In this document: piece by piece, positions 48,048-56,760 of the stretch
Numbering within the stretch: position 1 is the stretch's first letter
Layout: each line of letters starts with the position of its first letter
Source: Commensalibacter papalotli
GTDB lineage: Bacteria > Pseudomonadota > Alphaproteobacteria > Acetobacterales > Acetobacteraceae
Reading direction: 5' to 3'
DNA length: 64,000 bases
Assembly (NCBI RefSeq): GCF_947179115.1
Contig: NZ_CAMXCI010000001.1
Location: forward strand, 496,001 to 560,000
Made by a program: the position numbers and the translations under genes
Notes under the pieces: generated by a model
Databases searched by the model: none
Seen by the model: the letters and a program-made list of their open reading frames with translations, nothing else
What the model was told of the DNA's origin: nothing

Positions 48048-48896
48048 ATGCAAGCCACTGATTTTAAAACATTATTAAACTATATAGAAAAGTGTAATAC
48101 TGCACATTTACACAAAGATTTTCTACCTTTCAGAGCAAATGATCAAATTATAGGATGGGTTAAACCAGAGTTTATAAACACCCTATATCAGTATGGTATC
48201 TTTAAAGCTGATGATCAAATTAACACTCTACCCCCTACAATAAGTTTAGAATCTTTGGGTCAAAAAATAATTCAAGATAAGCTTGTTCAAACTATGAATG
48301 AATTGTTTGACGTTTATCCTTCTCCTCATGCAAAGCCCATCGGACAAATTGATCGTGCTGTTTTACCCCCTTTGGGTTTTATCGGCACAGGCGTTCATCT
48401 GAATGGCCTGCTCAAGGATGGAGATAATATCTACCTATGGGTTGCTAAACGATCCCCACATAAGCGTCTTGATCCAGGCAAACTTGATCATATCGTTGCT
48501 GGAGGTATTCCTGCAGGACATACTCATCAAAGTGCCTTAGCCAAAGAGGCAGAGGAAGAAGCTAATATTCCTCATCAGCTAATTATTCAGGCTCAATATA
48601 CTAGCATGGTAACCTACAGCATGATTCGCCCTGAAGGTTTGCGTCGAGATGTCTTATATTGTTATGATTTATGGCTACCGCAAGATTTCATACCCACACC
48701 CAATGACGGAGAAGTTGTCGGATTTGAGTTAATGAAAATTGAAGATGTTTATAGGCGTGTTTGCGATACTAATGATTTTAAGTTTAATATTAATCTCGTT
48801 TTAATCGATTTATTTTTACGTTTGGGTGTTATTTCTGCTAAATCAGCCAATGCACAAATATTAAAAATCGGGTTAAGAGGAAAATTATTTCCTTGA
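48048..48896 (+). CDS. NUDIX hydrolase with DUF4743 N-terminal domain
   Basis: The 282-aa protein resembles the TPK3-like NUDIX proteins related to the yeast/plant Nudix-DUF4743 family, which hydrolyse oxidised thiamine diphosphate-like substrates. The N-terminal about 100 residues form DUF4743 (FLPFRANDQIIGWVKPEF). The NUDIX box is AGGIPAGHTHQSALAKEAEEEANIP (about 150-175), compatible with G-x5-E-x7-REUXEE-like spacing but with AKEAEEEA in place of RE-x2-EE. Substrate is uncertain. AAAGG precedes ATG 48048; it is divergent from the Atm1-type gene. Confidence 0.88.
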   Translation: MQATDFKTLLNYIEKCNTAHLHKDFLPFRANDQIIGWVKPEFINTLYQYGIFKADDQINTLPPTISLESLGQKIIQDKLVQTMNELFDVYPSPHAKPIGQIDRAVLPPLGFIGTGVHLNGLLKDGDNIYLWVAKRSPHKRLDPGKLDHIVAGGIPAGHTHQSALAKEAEEEANIPHQLIIQAQYTSMVTYSMIRPEGLRRDVLYCYDLWLPQDFIPTPNDGEVVGFELMKIEDVYRRVCDTNDFKFNINLVLIDLFLRLGVISAKSANAQILKIGLRGKLFP

Positions 48897-49011
48897 TATA
48901 AACTCTAACTTCTATGCAAAACTAGCCAAATATAGCACTCACTTTATCTTTTCTATTCATACAATAATAGAAAAGAGTTTTACTTACCTGATAACGAAGC
49001 TTTTAAAAAAT

Positions 49012-50016
49012 ATGACCAAAAATCAAACTATCCATTCAAACAGAGACGCAAGTGTGGATAATTTTAGAGGTATTGCAACAATATCCATCATTTTTATTCA
49101 TACCGTATTTTGGAGTGGCAGACATTATATCCCAGATTATATGAGGAATATTGCTTTATTTTTTGATGTTCCTATATTTTTTCTTTTAGCTGGATTTTCC
49201 CTTCGTCTATCTCAACGACTTAATCCTGTTAAACAGATATTTAAACTGATTTATTTCTTCACCTTTGTGGTTATTTTTATTAATTTAATATTGGGACACT
49301 TTGATTTTCAACATATTCTTGAATCAATAACCTTAAATAGCGCAATCGTTACAAGATTGCGGGTTATTGATGGATCTTATTGGTTCGTTCCTATGTATTG
49401 CTCGGCACTCATAGCATCTTGTGGTCTTATTCAAACCATAGGAAAAACAAGCCTATTTTTAATCCCGATCTCAATAATTTACTATGTTTTACATTATAAT
49501 CATTTATACAGCATCAATCTTCATTTCATGGGATCAAGTGTAAACGGATTATTGTTTTATACCTCAGTCATGCTATTTGGTTATTATGTTTACGAGTATA
49601 GAGGAAAAATTTTCTGGCCTCTCTTATCCATACTATCATTATGTATTTTTCTAACGATGATCTATTATCACCCTAATGATTTTGACCTGCAATCCTCAAA
49701 ATTTCCTACTAACTTGCCTTATATAATAGCCTCAATGGTTTCTATTTTTCTTGTGATGTTTTGTAACTCCAACAAGAAAATACCACTTCTTAATTTCGTA
49801 GGAAATAAAGCTATATTTTTCTATGCTGGGCAAGGAGTTGGTGCTTCTGTTCTATATTTTATAGACCAAGATTTTAATATGATTTGGTATTATAAATTAA
49901 TTTGTTTATTTTGTATTAACTTAATAATTACTTTTATAGCATCATTTATTTTAATGTTCATTTATACAACTATATCAAAAATATTTTATAAATTTAAATC
50001 GAAATTAACAGTCTGA
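49012..50016 (+). CDS. Membrane acyltransferase (acyltransferase 3 family)
   Basis: Integral membrane O-acyltransferase for cell-envelope polysaccharide or lipid. The 334-aa protein begins NRDASVDNFRGIATISIIFIHT (about 9-30; the RG-x2-IxxxxxHT signature), then FFLLAGFSLRLSQRL, and has roughly ten hydrophobic segments, the last at about 305-325. Acceptor and acyl donor cannot be inferred. It lies near glf and an older decayed relative at 42.5-43.3 kb, hinting at a surface-polysaccharide role. The codons are AT-rich. No strong ribosome site is seen before ATG 49012. Confidence 0.85.
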   Translation: MTKNQTIHSNRDASVDNFRGIATISIIFIHTVFWSGRHYIPDYMRNIALFFDVPIFFLLAGFSLRLSQRLNPVKQIFKLIYFFTFVVIFINLILGHFDFQHILESITLNSAIVTRLRVIDGSYWFVPMYCSALIASCGLIQTIGKTSLFLIPISIIYYVLHYNHLYSINLHFMGSSVNGLLFYTSVMLFGYYVYEYRGKIFWPLLSILSLCIFLTMIYYHPNDFDLQSSKFPTNLPYIIASMVSIFLVMFCNSNKKIPLLNFVGNKAIFFYAGQGVGASVLYFIDQDFNMIWYYKLICLFCINLIITFIASFILMFIYTTISKIFYKFKSKLTV

Positions 50017-50030
50017 AACTGTTCAATTTT

Positions 50031-50074
50031 AATGGTTAGGCATTATTGCAAAAATCAAAAGATGCCTGACCATT
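50031..50074. terminator. Possible bidirectional hairpin between acyltransferase and purU
   Basis: A 13-bp near-perfect inverted repeat (AATGGTTAGGCAT / ATGCCTGACCATT) with an 18-nt loop lies between two convergent genes. No clear T-run flanks it, so termination is plausible but unproven. Confidence 0.45.
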
Positions 50075-50084
50075 ATCACTTTAA

Positions 50085-50957
50085 TTAATCTGCAAAAATA
50101 ACCGTTTTACTTCCGTTCAAAATGACACGGTTTTCTACATGATATCGAACGGCTTTAGCCAATACACGACGTTCAATATCACGTCCTTTGCGTACCAAAT
50201 CATCAGGCACATCACGATGACTGACCCTTTCAACATCTTGCTCAATAATAGGGCCTTCGTCTAAATCTTCGGTCACATAATGAGCCGTAGCACCAATCAG
50301 TTTTACCCCACGCGTAAAGGCCTGATGATAAGCTTTTGCTCCCTTGAACCCAGGTAAGAAAGAGTGATGAATATTAATACACTGACCAGGTAGTTTTTTA
50401 ACCATATCAGAAGATAAGATTTGCATATAACGCGCTAAAACCACTAACTCAGAGCGCGTTTCCTTAATAATATCCCATAATTGTTGCTCTTGTTCTTTTT
50501 TTGTGTCTTTAGAAATTGGCAGATAATAAAATGGAATATCTTTCATATCTATATGTGCATATTCCTCTTTTGGATAGTTCGCAACAATCGCCACGGGATC
50601 AATCGGCAACTCACCTATCCGCCAACGATATAATAAATCGACCAAACAATGATCCATTTTAGATACCATCAGCATCACACGCCTACGTTTTGAGCGATTA
50701 TGTAAAGACCAAGTCATATTAAATTGAGAAGCTAACGCCTCTATACGCGCGTGCAACCATTCATAAGTTTCATCGTGATCTTGCAAAGCAAAAACAACCC
50801 GCATAAAAAAACGTCCTGATGGGTCGTCATGCTGTTGAGATTCTAAGATATTTGCTTTAGCCTCAAATAACCCTGTTGAAATCACCGACACAATTCCTGG
50901 TCGATCTGGGCAAGAGAGGGTTAGTACATACTCAATAATACCGTTAACTTTTGTCAT
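50085..50957 (-). CDS. purU: Formyltetrahydrofolate deformylase
   Basis: Hydrolyses 10-formyl-THF to THF and formate, balancing one-carbon pools. The 290-aa protein has an N-terminal ACT-type regulatory domain (LTLSCPDRPGIVSVISTGLFEAKANILE, about 12-40) and a formyltransferase-type catalytic domain with ARYMQILS, INIHHSFLPGFKGAKAYHQAFTRGVKLIGATAHYV (about 195-228) and GPIIEQD. This domain order is specific to PurU. The gene stands alone. Confidence 0.97.
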   Translation of the reverse strand: MTKVNGIIEYVLTLSCPDRPGIVSVISTGLFEAKANILESQQHDDPSGRFFMRVVFALQDHDETYEWLHARIEALASQFNMTWSLHNRSKRRRVMLMVSKMDHCLVDLLYRWRIGELPIDPVAIVANYPKEEYAHIDMKDIPFYYLPISKDTKKEQEQQLWDIIKETRSELVVLARYMQILSSDMVKKLPGQCINIHHSFLPGFKGAKAYHQAFTRGVKLIGATAHYVTEDLDEGPIIEQDVERVSHRDVPDDLVRKGRDIERRVLAKAVRYHVENRVILNGSKTVIFAD

Positions 50958-51357
50958 TTGTTGATAGCTTGCTTTTTAATTTTTATTGATCGGTAATTAT
51001 ACACATTTTTAATTAACATGGCAGTAATTATCATAGTGGCATTTAGAAAATATTATTTTGGTTAAATGAACAAAATCTATTCGAATTTATTAAGAAATTT
51101 CTCTACCGTGTCTAAATATACAGAACCTTGCCTGTGTTGAAAATAAACCCTATATGGGACTTTACATTTTCTGACTTAAAAATAATGAAGCAATATCCAT
51201 AACTTCTTTTATTCATTCAGAATTTTTCTCTTATATAACTAAAGTATATCAAGCAATCTAAGGTGGCAAATCCAAAGCCCCATCTTTAAAAAACCACAGC
51301 AATTTTTTATCATTGTTATGCATCATTTTATAAACTCAATGTTTGATCTTTTTGGAG
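50958..51357. other. Intergenic region with no supported gene
   Basis: 400 bp upstream of purU. On the minus strand, short open stretches (a 22-codon frame reading KLLWFFKDGALDLPP near 51.25 kb, and FKSENVKSHIGFIF near 51.15 kb) look like decayed coding sequence broken by stops, but no family is recognised. The purU promoter must be in here. Confidence 0.4.
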
Positions 51358-52005
51358 CTATGGGTATATTATGATATTGTTTTCTATATAAAAACGTTTT
51401 GCCTGATCGCTGTCAAGAGTAGATAATCCCGCTAGAAAAGCGTCTGCATATAAATCCGGGTCTAATGCACTGTTTTCAGATTTTTTGGAATCAGAATCAA
51501 CAATTACTTGAGCAATATCGAGCAATATCCCATCCATTACATCCATAATACTTATTATTTGCAAACTTTCCCATTGTAAAGTCCAGTCACGATCACACTC
51601 TGTGTACGCTATTAAGTCATCACCAGCTATTTCTTTAAACGTAACAATTTTTAGAGTAAGAGGGTTTTGTAGTGCAAAAACGTCAGACTCCATTTTTACC
51701 TTTTTATATGCAAGAATTTTAGAAGCTCTTATTTCTCCAGCTTGATAGATAGGCATAAAATTATTTAAAACAATTAAGAAAATATACTCTGGTTTGCTAT
51801 CAATAGTGAAAAATGTTACTGGTAATACATCCTCATAACCATCATGCAAACTGGTATGAGCTAGCCTACCATTCTTTTTATCAACAACGACTTTAGTTAA
51901 AAAAAATGTATCGACTTGATAAATTGAAACCTTTTCTATCTTAGTAGGAGTAAAAGCTTGGTTTGAGTCTTCTTTGTTTTCATGAATTGCATTATTTTCC
52001 GACAT
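51358..52005 (-). CDS. Hypothetical protein, unknown function
   Basis: I do not recognise this 215-aa protein. It is acidic (many D/E), with no signal peptide, no membrane helix and no cysteine-rich motif. It begins with a polar tail (about 1-22), then alternating beta-rich segments such as KVSIYQVDTFFLTKVVVDKK, FFTIDSKPEYIFLIVLNNF and YAFLAG-type helical C-terminus DADPDLYADAFLAGLSTLDSD-like (read as LDPDLYADAFLAGLSTLDSD). It lies in the AT-rich stretch between purU and decayed glycosyltransferase and glf genes, possibly acquired. A GAG purine run precedes the ATG; codon use looks real. Confidence 0.65.
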   Translation of the reverse strand: MSENNAIHENKEDSNQAFTPTKIEKVSIYQVDTFFLTKVVVDKKNGRLAHTSLHDGYEDVLPVTFFTIDSKPEYIFLIVLNNFMPIYQAGEIRASKILAYKKVKMESDVFALQNPLTLKIVTFKEIAGDDLIAYTECDRDWTLQWESLQIISIMDVMDGILLDIAQVIVDSDSKKSENSALDPDLYADAFLAGLSTLDSDQAKRFYIENNIIIYP

Positions 52006-52083
52006 TACATCTCGTTCTTTTAACTTATTTTGATTTAACTTAATTTCTTTGATTTTTTTTACAATTTCAAGTGAAGTTTAATG

Positions 52084-52598
52084 TTATATTTTATAAATAT
52101 AAGCATACAAAGCATCAATTCGCTTCAATTTTATTAGCTCATAAAGATCACTTGTATTACAAGCATTAAACAAACCTATCCCAGTATTAGATATATGTAT
52201 ATCCCTTCTACTGTTTAATTATTCAATATAATGTTCTTTACTAAGAAAGGCGTAATCCTTTTTAACAGCAAAGGACTAATCTTGTGCTGCTACGGTTCAT
52301 CTTTGTATAGCTCTTGCCACAACACAGCAAATTGATGCGGATTGATATAACATCATCGCCATTTGGAACAGCCACATCTAAATATACAAGCCAATCAAAT
52401 TCACCTTTAAACTTTTCAAATGCACTCATATAAGTTTTTCTACGGTGCTCATTAAAACTTAGCAGTGATACGGCACTTTTGAACAAATATCAAAAATTGT
52501 TGCTGCAGCATTGACTACTCCCCAAGTTGGATTTGAAGAGTAATCATATAGTTTAATAAAACTATATAGCTTTTGAAAGCTTTGATAATAAGTTCATT
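52084..52598 (-). pseudogene. Decayed glycosyltransferase, paralogue of the gene at 30.3-31.8 kb
   Basis: Minus-strand pieces mirror the intact glycosyltransferase. FIKLYDYSSNPTW at 52.5 kb mirrors its FIFDDYSTDGT region, HRRKTYMSAFEKF...GEFDWLVYLDV at 52.4 kb mirrors WRQRDAFMQAAQL...YDWIGFFDAD, and YINPHQFAVLWQ at 52.3 kb mirrors YINPHQFDIDF. Stops separate the pieces, and the middle and C-terminal parts are missing. A further open stretch (NTGIGLFNACNTSDLYELI) ends at 52084. The family link is from direct comparison of translations. Confidence 0.8.
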
Positions 52599-52614
52599 TT
52601 TTTAAAAATCATAA

Positions 52615-53769
52615 TTATTTCATTTTCACCGTAAAAGCCGGCATTTCTCTATCTTTATTAATGTTTTCTAAAAATATTCTGGCAGTATTTAAAGCCTCTG
52701 CAATTGTAACATCCATATCTAAATAACGATATGTTCCTAAGCGTCCTACAAAAGTAACATTGTTTTCAGCTTCGGCTAGATCAACATATTGTTCTAGCTG
52801 TGTCATCTCTCCAACCAAACGAATAGGATAATAAGGCAGATCTTTTTCTGTACATAAACGACTAAATTCTTTATACATTACTGAATCACCATGGTTTTCC
52901 CACGGTGCAAAATATTTATGCTCGGTAATACGAGTATAAGGAACGCTTTCTTCTCCATAATTCATCACTGCTGTACCTTGATAATCACCTTGATAGGTGA
53001 ATTTATGAAAATCCAAAGTACGATAAGCTAAACGTCCATATTGATAATCAAAATAAGCATCCAATGGACCGCTATAAAATACATGGCGATACTTGGTTTG
53101 GTCTGCCTTATCAAACTTGGTATTTAATGAAATTGTAATATTTTGATGATCCAAAATATGATCGATAATGACAGTGTATCCATCCTTTGGCATACCCTGA
53201 AATTTATGACTAAAATAATTATCATCATAATTAAAACGGACTGGTAAACGTTTTAAAATTGAAGCTGGCAACTCAGAGGGATGCAATCCCCATTGCTTCA
53301 AAGTATAACCTTTGAAAAATGCTTCATATAACTCTTTACCCACAAATTTCAACGCTTGCTCTTCAAATGATTTTGGCTCTGTTATAGACACATCACCTTT
53401 ACCAGCAATAAATTCTTTTGCTTCATCTGGTGAGAATGTTTTATGAAAAAATTGATTAATCGTATGTAAATTAATCGGTAAAGAAAATACTTGTCCATTT
53501 ACTGTCGTTTTTACACGGTTCACATAAGGCATCATTTCAGCATACTGGTTAAGGAAATTCCAAACTTCTTCGTTATCAGTATGAAAGATATGCGGACCAT
53601 AAGTATGCACCATCACCCCAGTTTCTTCGTCACGCTCAGAGTAACAATTCCCAGCAGTATGATTACGTTCATCAATTATATGAACATCATATCCATCTTC
53701 GGCCAACAAACGCCCAATAACCGCACCAGAAAAGCCTGCACCAACGATAAGTATTTTTTTATTTTCCAT
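52615..53769 (-). CDS. glf: UDP-galactopyranose mutase
   Basis: Flavoenzyme converting UDP-galactopyranose to UDP-galactofuranose, the donor for galactofuranose-containing glycans. The 384-aa protein begins with the FAD-binding GAGFSGAVIGRLLAEDGYDVHIID (about 10-33), then HTYGPHIFHTDNEEVWNFL (about 56-74), GYTLKQWG and the C-terminal FVGRLGTYRYLDMDVTIAEAL (about 340-360). Length is normal. It is alone, between decayed genes, so any galactofuranosyltransferase must lie elsewhere. Confidence 0.95.
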   Translation of the reverse strand: MENKKILIVGAGFSGAVIGRLLAEDGYDVHIIDERNHTAGNCYSERDEETGVMVHTYGPHIFHTDNEEVWNFLNQYAEMMPYVNRVKTTVNGQVFSLPINLHTINQFFHKTFSPDEAKEFIAGKGDVSITEPKSFEEQALKFVGKELYEAFFKGYTLKQWGLHPSELPASILKRLPVRFNYDDNYFSHKFQGMPKDGYTVIIDHILDHQNITISLNTKFDKADQTKYRHVFYSGPLDAYFDYQYGRLAYRTLDFHKFTYQGDYQGTAVMNYGEESVPYTRITEHKYFAPWENHGDSVMYKEFSRLCTEKDLPYYPIRLVGEMTQLEQYVDLAEAENNVTFVGRLGTYRYLDMDVTIAEALNTARIFLENINKDREMPAFTVKMK

Positions 53770-53874
53770 TATCTCTCTTTAACTCTCTACAAAGTGCCAA
53801 TTTTTTTCTTATAACAAATATTAGAATTTTAGCATACTAATCATTACAAAATTACTCTATCTATAAACTAAATT

Positions 53875-54078
53875 CTATTTCAGTTGTTTATGTACCTTGG
53901 AATTAAATAAAACAACCTGATTTAAATTGGTTAAACCGAGCACACACTGCATTTCTTCTACTCTACTGCCAGCTGCACGAAGATAAAAAGTTTGGCAATT
54001 TGCCCACAATTAATCGTTTTGTGGTGTCATTTCGTAATATAAAACATTTACTGAATTACCAAGATCATCAAGATTTCT
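53875..54078 (-). pseudogene. Decayed coding remnant, family not recognised
   Basis: A minus-strand frame reads about 68 codons with a single in-frame TAA at 54010-54012: VNVLYYEMTPQND before the stop and LWANCQTFYLRAAGSRVEEM after it, ending at TAG 53875. Codon-like composition continues across the stop, which suggests a broken gene, but the family is unknown and a chance open stretch cannot be excluded. Confidence 0.4.
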
Positions 54079-54179
54079 TTAATAATTATACTTTTTTCAG
54101 TTTCTCTTTACTCAAAAAGAAATTGATATCCACAGTTTTACGCGGAGAAAATTGAAAGAAAAGAAGCAAACCTATATGA

Positions 54180-54452
54180 TAATAGTCACTACAAATAACT
54201 TCAAAATGTCTTCATTTACGATTTTATCTTCTTTAGTAAAAACAACTAATATCGTTAAAACATCTTGTTTTACTCTAGGTTGATCCCCTATGATCTTATC
54301 AATATTTATATAATATGAACTTTTACTTTCAAAAAATAAGCTTTATCCCATTCAAATGGCGTTATTTCGTGCAAACGCATCATACAGCTTTCTTGGTTTT
54401 TACATTTTGATTTTATTGAAGAATATAATAGTTCTTCTAATAAAGTAGGCAT
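54180..54452 (-). pseudogene. Decayed small hypothetical protein gene
   Basis: From ATG 54452 a 48-codon frame contains MRLHEITPFEWDKAYFLK and stops at 54306. A second frame directly downstream reads DKIIGDQPRV, then VLTILVVFTKEDKIVNEDIL. Together they resemble a family of small proteins with a PFEWDK motif and a later FTK-x-x-K-V strand, split here by a frameshift. Function unknown. Confidence 0.5.
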
Positions 54453-54635
54453 AAAAAACAACCATAGAACTATACAACTTACAACAAAAAATATAATTTT
54501 TTAACCAATTTTCTTACACTTTATCATTATAGTTTTATTTTCAATTAAGGATTATCCTAGTATAAAGAACACAAAGTTAAATATCTTTATTCTCACATCA
54601 TTTTATTTATATTTATTGAAGGATTAACCCCTCTT

Positions 54636-56747
54636 ATGACATCACTCTTGCCCCCAATAACATCAAAGAAAATCAAGCAGATCGAACAACTTGGATATCA
54701 ACGCACAGATGCATATGCTTGGCTCAAGGATGAAAATTGGCAAGAAGTGTTACATAATCCAAAATATCTTAAGAAAGAAATAGAAACCTATTTAATACAA
54801 GAAAACAACTATACAGAAAACTATCTTGCACAAACCAAACCTTTGCAAGAAAACCTCTTTCAATCTATGAAAAATCGTATTGTTGCCAAAGATAATAGCC
54901 CAGAATTAGAAGATGGCGATTGGATTTATCTTTCTCACTATGAAGAAGGAAACGAATATAAAACCTATTACCGAAGATCTATTCATAGTCCTGCCGAACA
55001 ACTTATTCTAGACCCTAATCTACAAGCAACAAAAACAGACTATTACAAAGTCGGTTATATCGAACACAGCCCTACTCATCAGCATCTTGCTTATGCAGAA
55101 GATACCCAGGGTTCTGAAATTTGGGATATTCGTATCAAAGATCTAAATACAAATACGCTTTTACCTCAAACAATCTCTCTCTGTGCAGGACAATTTACGT
55201 TCTCACCTTGCGGCGTTTATCTATTCTGGATTTATAGAGACGAACATGGTCGCCCCACCAAAATCTACCGTCATGAACTTTGCTCTGGAAATGATATATT
55301 AATCTATGAAGAAAAAGATCCTGGATTTTTCCTCTCTTTAGAGCGCAGCCTCTCTAATAACTGGATTTTTATTACAGCTAATGATCATGATACAAACGAA
55401 ACTTGGCTCATTTCTGCGAAAACGCCAACGGCTGATCCTATTTGCGTTATGCCCCGCCAATCTGGTATTCAATATGAGTTAACAGACTGGCAACATCATT
55501 TTATTATCAAAACTAACCTAGACGCAGCAGATAATTTTAAACTGATGCGCCTTCCCATACCCAACACACAAAATTTATCACAAGCGAACTTATCTTCTGA
55601 CTATTGGCAATCATGGGTAGAACATGATCCTCAAATATATCTTATGAATATGATTGCCTATCAAGATTATTTTATTCGTTTGGAACGCCATGACGTTAAC
55701 ACTCGCCTTATTATTACCAATAAAGAAGGCGAAGAAACCCCAGTATTAGGCACTGAAGAAGCTTTCACTTTATCCATAGATAAAACTTTAACGAATCAAT
55801 CCGAATGGTTGCGTTACAGCTATCAATCCCCTACTACTCCACGACATTGGTATCACTATAATATGCGCACAGGGGAACAAAAAACACTTAAGCTTCAAGA
55901 AATCCCCTCTGGTCATAATCCTAAAGACTATCAAACTAAACGTTTGTGGGCGACGGCTTCAGATGGTGTAAAAATTCCCATAACACTTACATATCGTAAA
56001 AATATAAAATTAGAAGGTAGAACACCAGTTTTACTCTATGGGTATGGCTCTTATGGTTATGCTATTGATCCAACTTTTTCGAATAATGCACTAAACTATA
56101 TGGATCAAGGATGGATTTATGCGATTGCTCACGTGCGCGGTGGCTCTGAAAAAGGTTGGAATTGGTTCTTAGAAGGGCGCAAATATAATAAAATAAACAG
56201 TTTTACTGATTTTATATGTTGTGCTGATTATTTAATTGAACAAAACTATACACAAGCTGGCTATATTGTTGCTGATGGCAGGTCTGCTGGAGGAATGATA
56301 ATGGGTTATATTGCCAATGAGCGTCCAGATCTATTTGCCGCGATCGTGGCCGTGGTTCCTTTTGTAGACGTGTTAAACACCATGTCTGATACATCTCTAC
56401 CCTTAACCCCTCCAGAGTGGCCAGAATGGGGTAATCCCATTAAAGACGAACAAGCATATAAATACATTGCCAGTTACTCTCCTTATGATAACATAAAGAA
56501 ACAAGACTATCCTGCAATATTAGCTATTGGTGGGTTAACTGATCCAAGGGTAACCTACTGGGAACCTGCAAAGTGGATTGCTAAATTAAGAGAGCATAAT
56601 CTCTCTGATGCTCCATTACTCTTAAAAATTAATATGGATACTGGGCATGGAGGATCGGCGGGACGATACGATTCCCTTAAAGAGGCTGCTTTTATTCAAG
56701 CGTTTGCTCTTTTAACGATTCATTCTAAACAATCTAATCAAATTTAA
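54636..56747 (+). CDS. ptrB: Oligopeptidase B (S9A family)
   Basis: Serine peptidase that cleaves short peptides after basic residues. The 703-aa protein has an N-terminal seven-bladed propeller-type domain (LPPITSKKIKQIEQLGYQRTDAYAWLKDENWQ at the start) and a C-terminal alpha/beta-hydrolase domain with VLLYGYGSYG, IAHVRGGSEKGWNW, the catalytic Ser in ADGRSAGGMIMGYIANERPD (about 548-567) and the catalytic His in DTGHGGSAGRYDSL near 668. The length matches oligopeptidase B (about 690). It lies 13 bp upstream of the AI-2E permease gene. Confidence 0.96.
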   Translation: MTSLLPPITSKKIKQIEQLGYQRTDAYAWLKDENWQEVLHNPKYLKKEIETYLIQENNYTENYLAQTKPLQENLFQSMKNRIVAKDNSPELEDGDWIYLSHYEEGNEYKTYYRRSIHSPAEQLILDPNLQATKTDYYKVGYIEHSPTHQHLAYAEDTQGSEIWDIRIKDLNTNTLLPQTISLCAGQFTFSPCGVYLFWIYRDEHGRPTKIYRHELCSGNDILIYEEKDPGFFLSLERSLSNNWIFITANDHDTNETWLISAKTPTADPICVMPRQSGIQYELTDWQHHFIIKTNLDAADNFKLMRLPIPNTQNLSQANLSSDYWQSWVEHDPQIYLMNMIAYQDYFIRLERHDVNTRLIITNKEGEETPVLGTEEAFTLSIDKTLTNQSEWLRYSYQSPTTPRHWYHYNMRTGEQKTLKLQEIPSGHNPKDYQTKRLWATASDGVKIPITLTYRKNIKLEGRTPVLLYGYGSYGYAIDPTFSNNALNYMDQGWIYAIAHVRGGSEKGWNWFLEGRKYNKINSFTDFICCADYLIEQNYTQAGYIVADGRSAGGMIMGYIANERPDLFAAIVAVVPFVDVLNTMSDTSLPLTPPEWPEWGNPIKDEQAYKYIASYSPYDNIKKQDYPAILAIGGLTDPRVTYWEPAKWIAKLREHNLSDAPLLLKINMDTGHGGSAGRYDSLKEAAFIQAFALLTIHSKQSNQI

Positions 56748-56760
56748 TTAAAGGTACACT

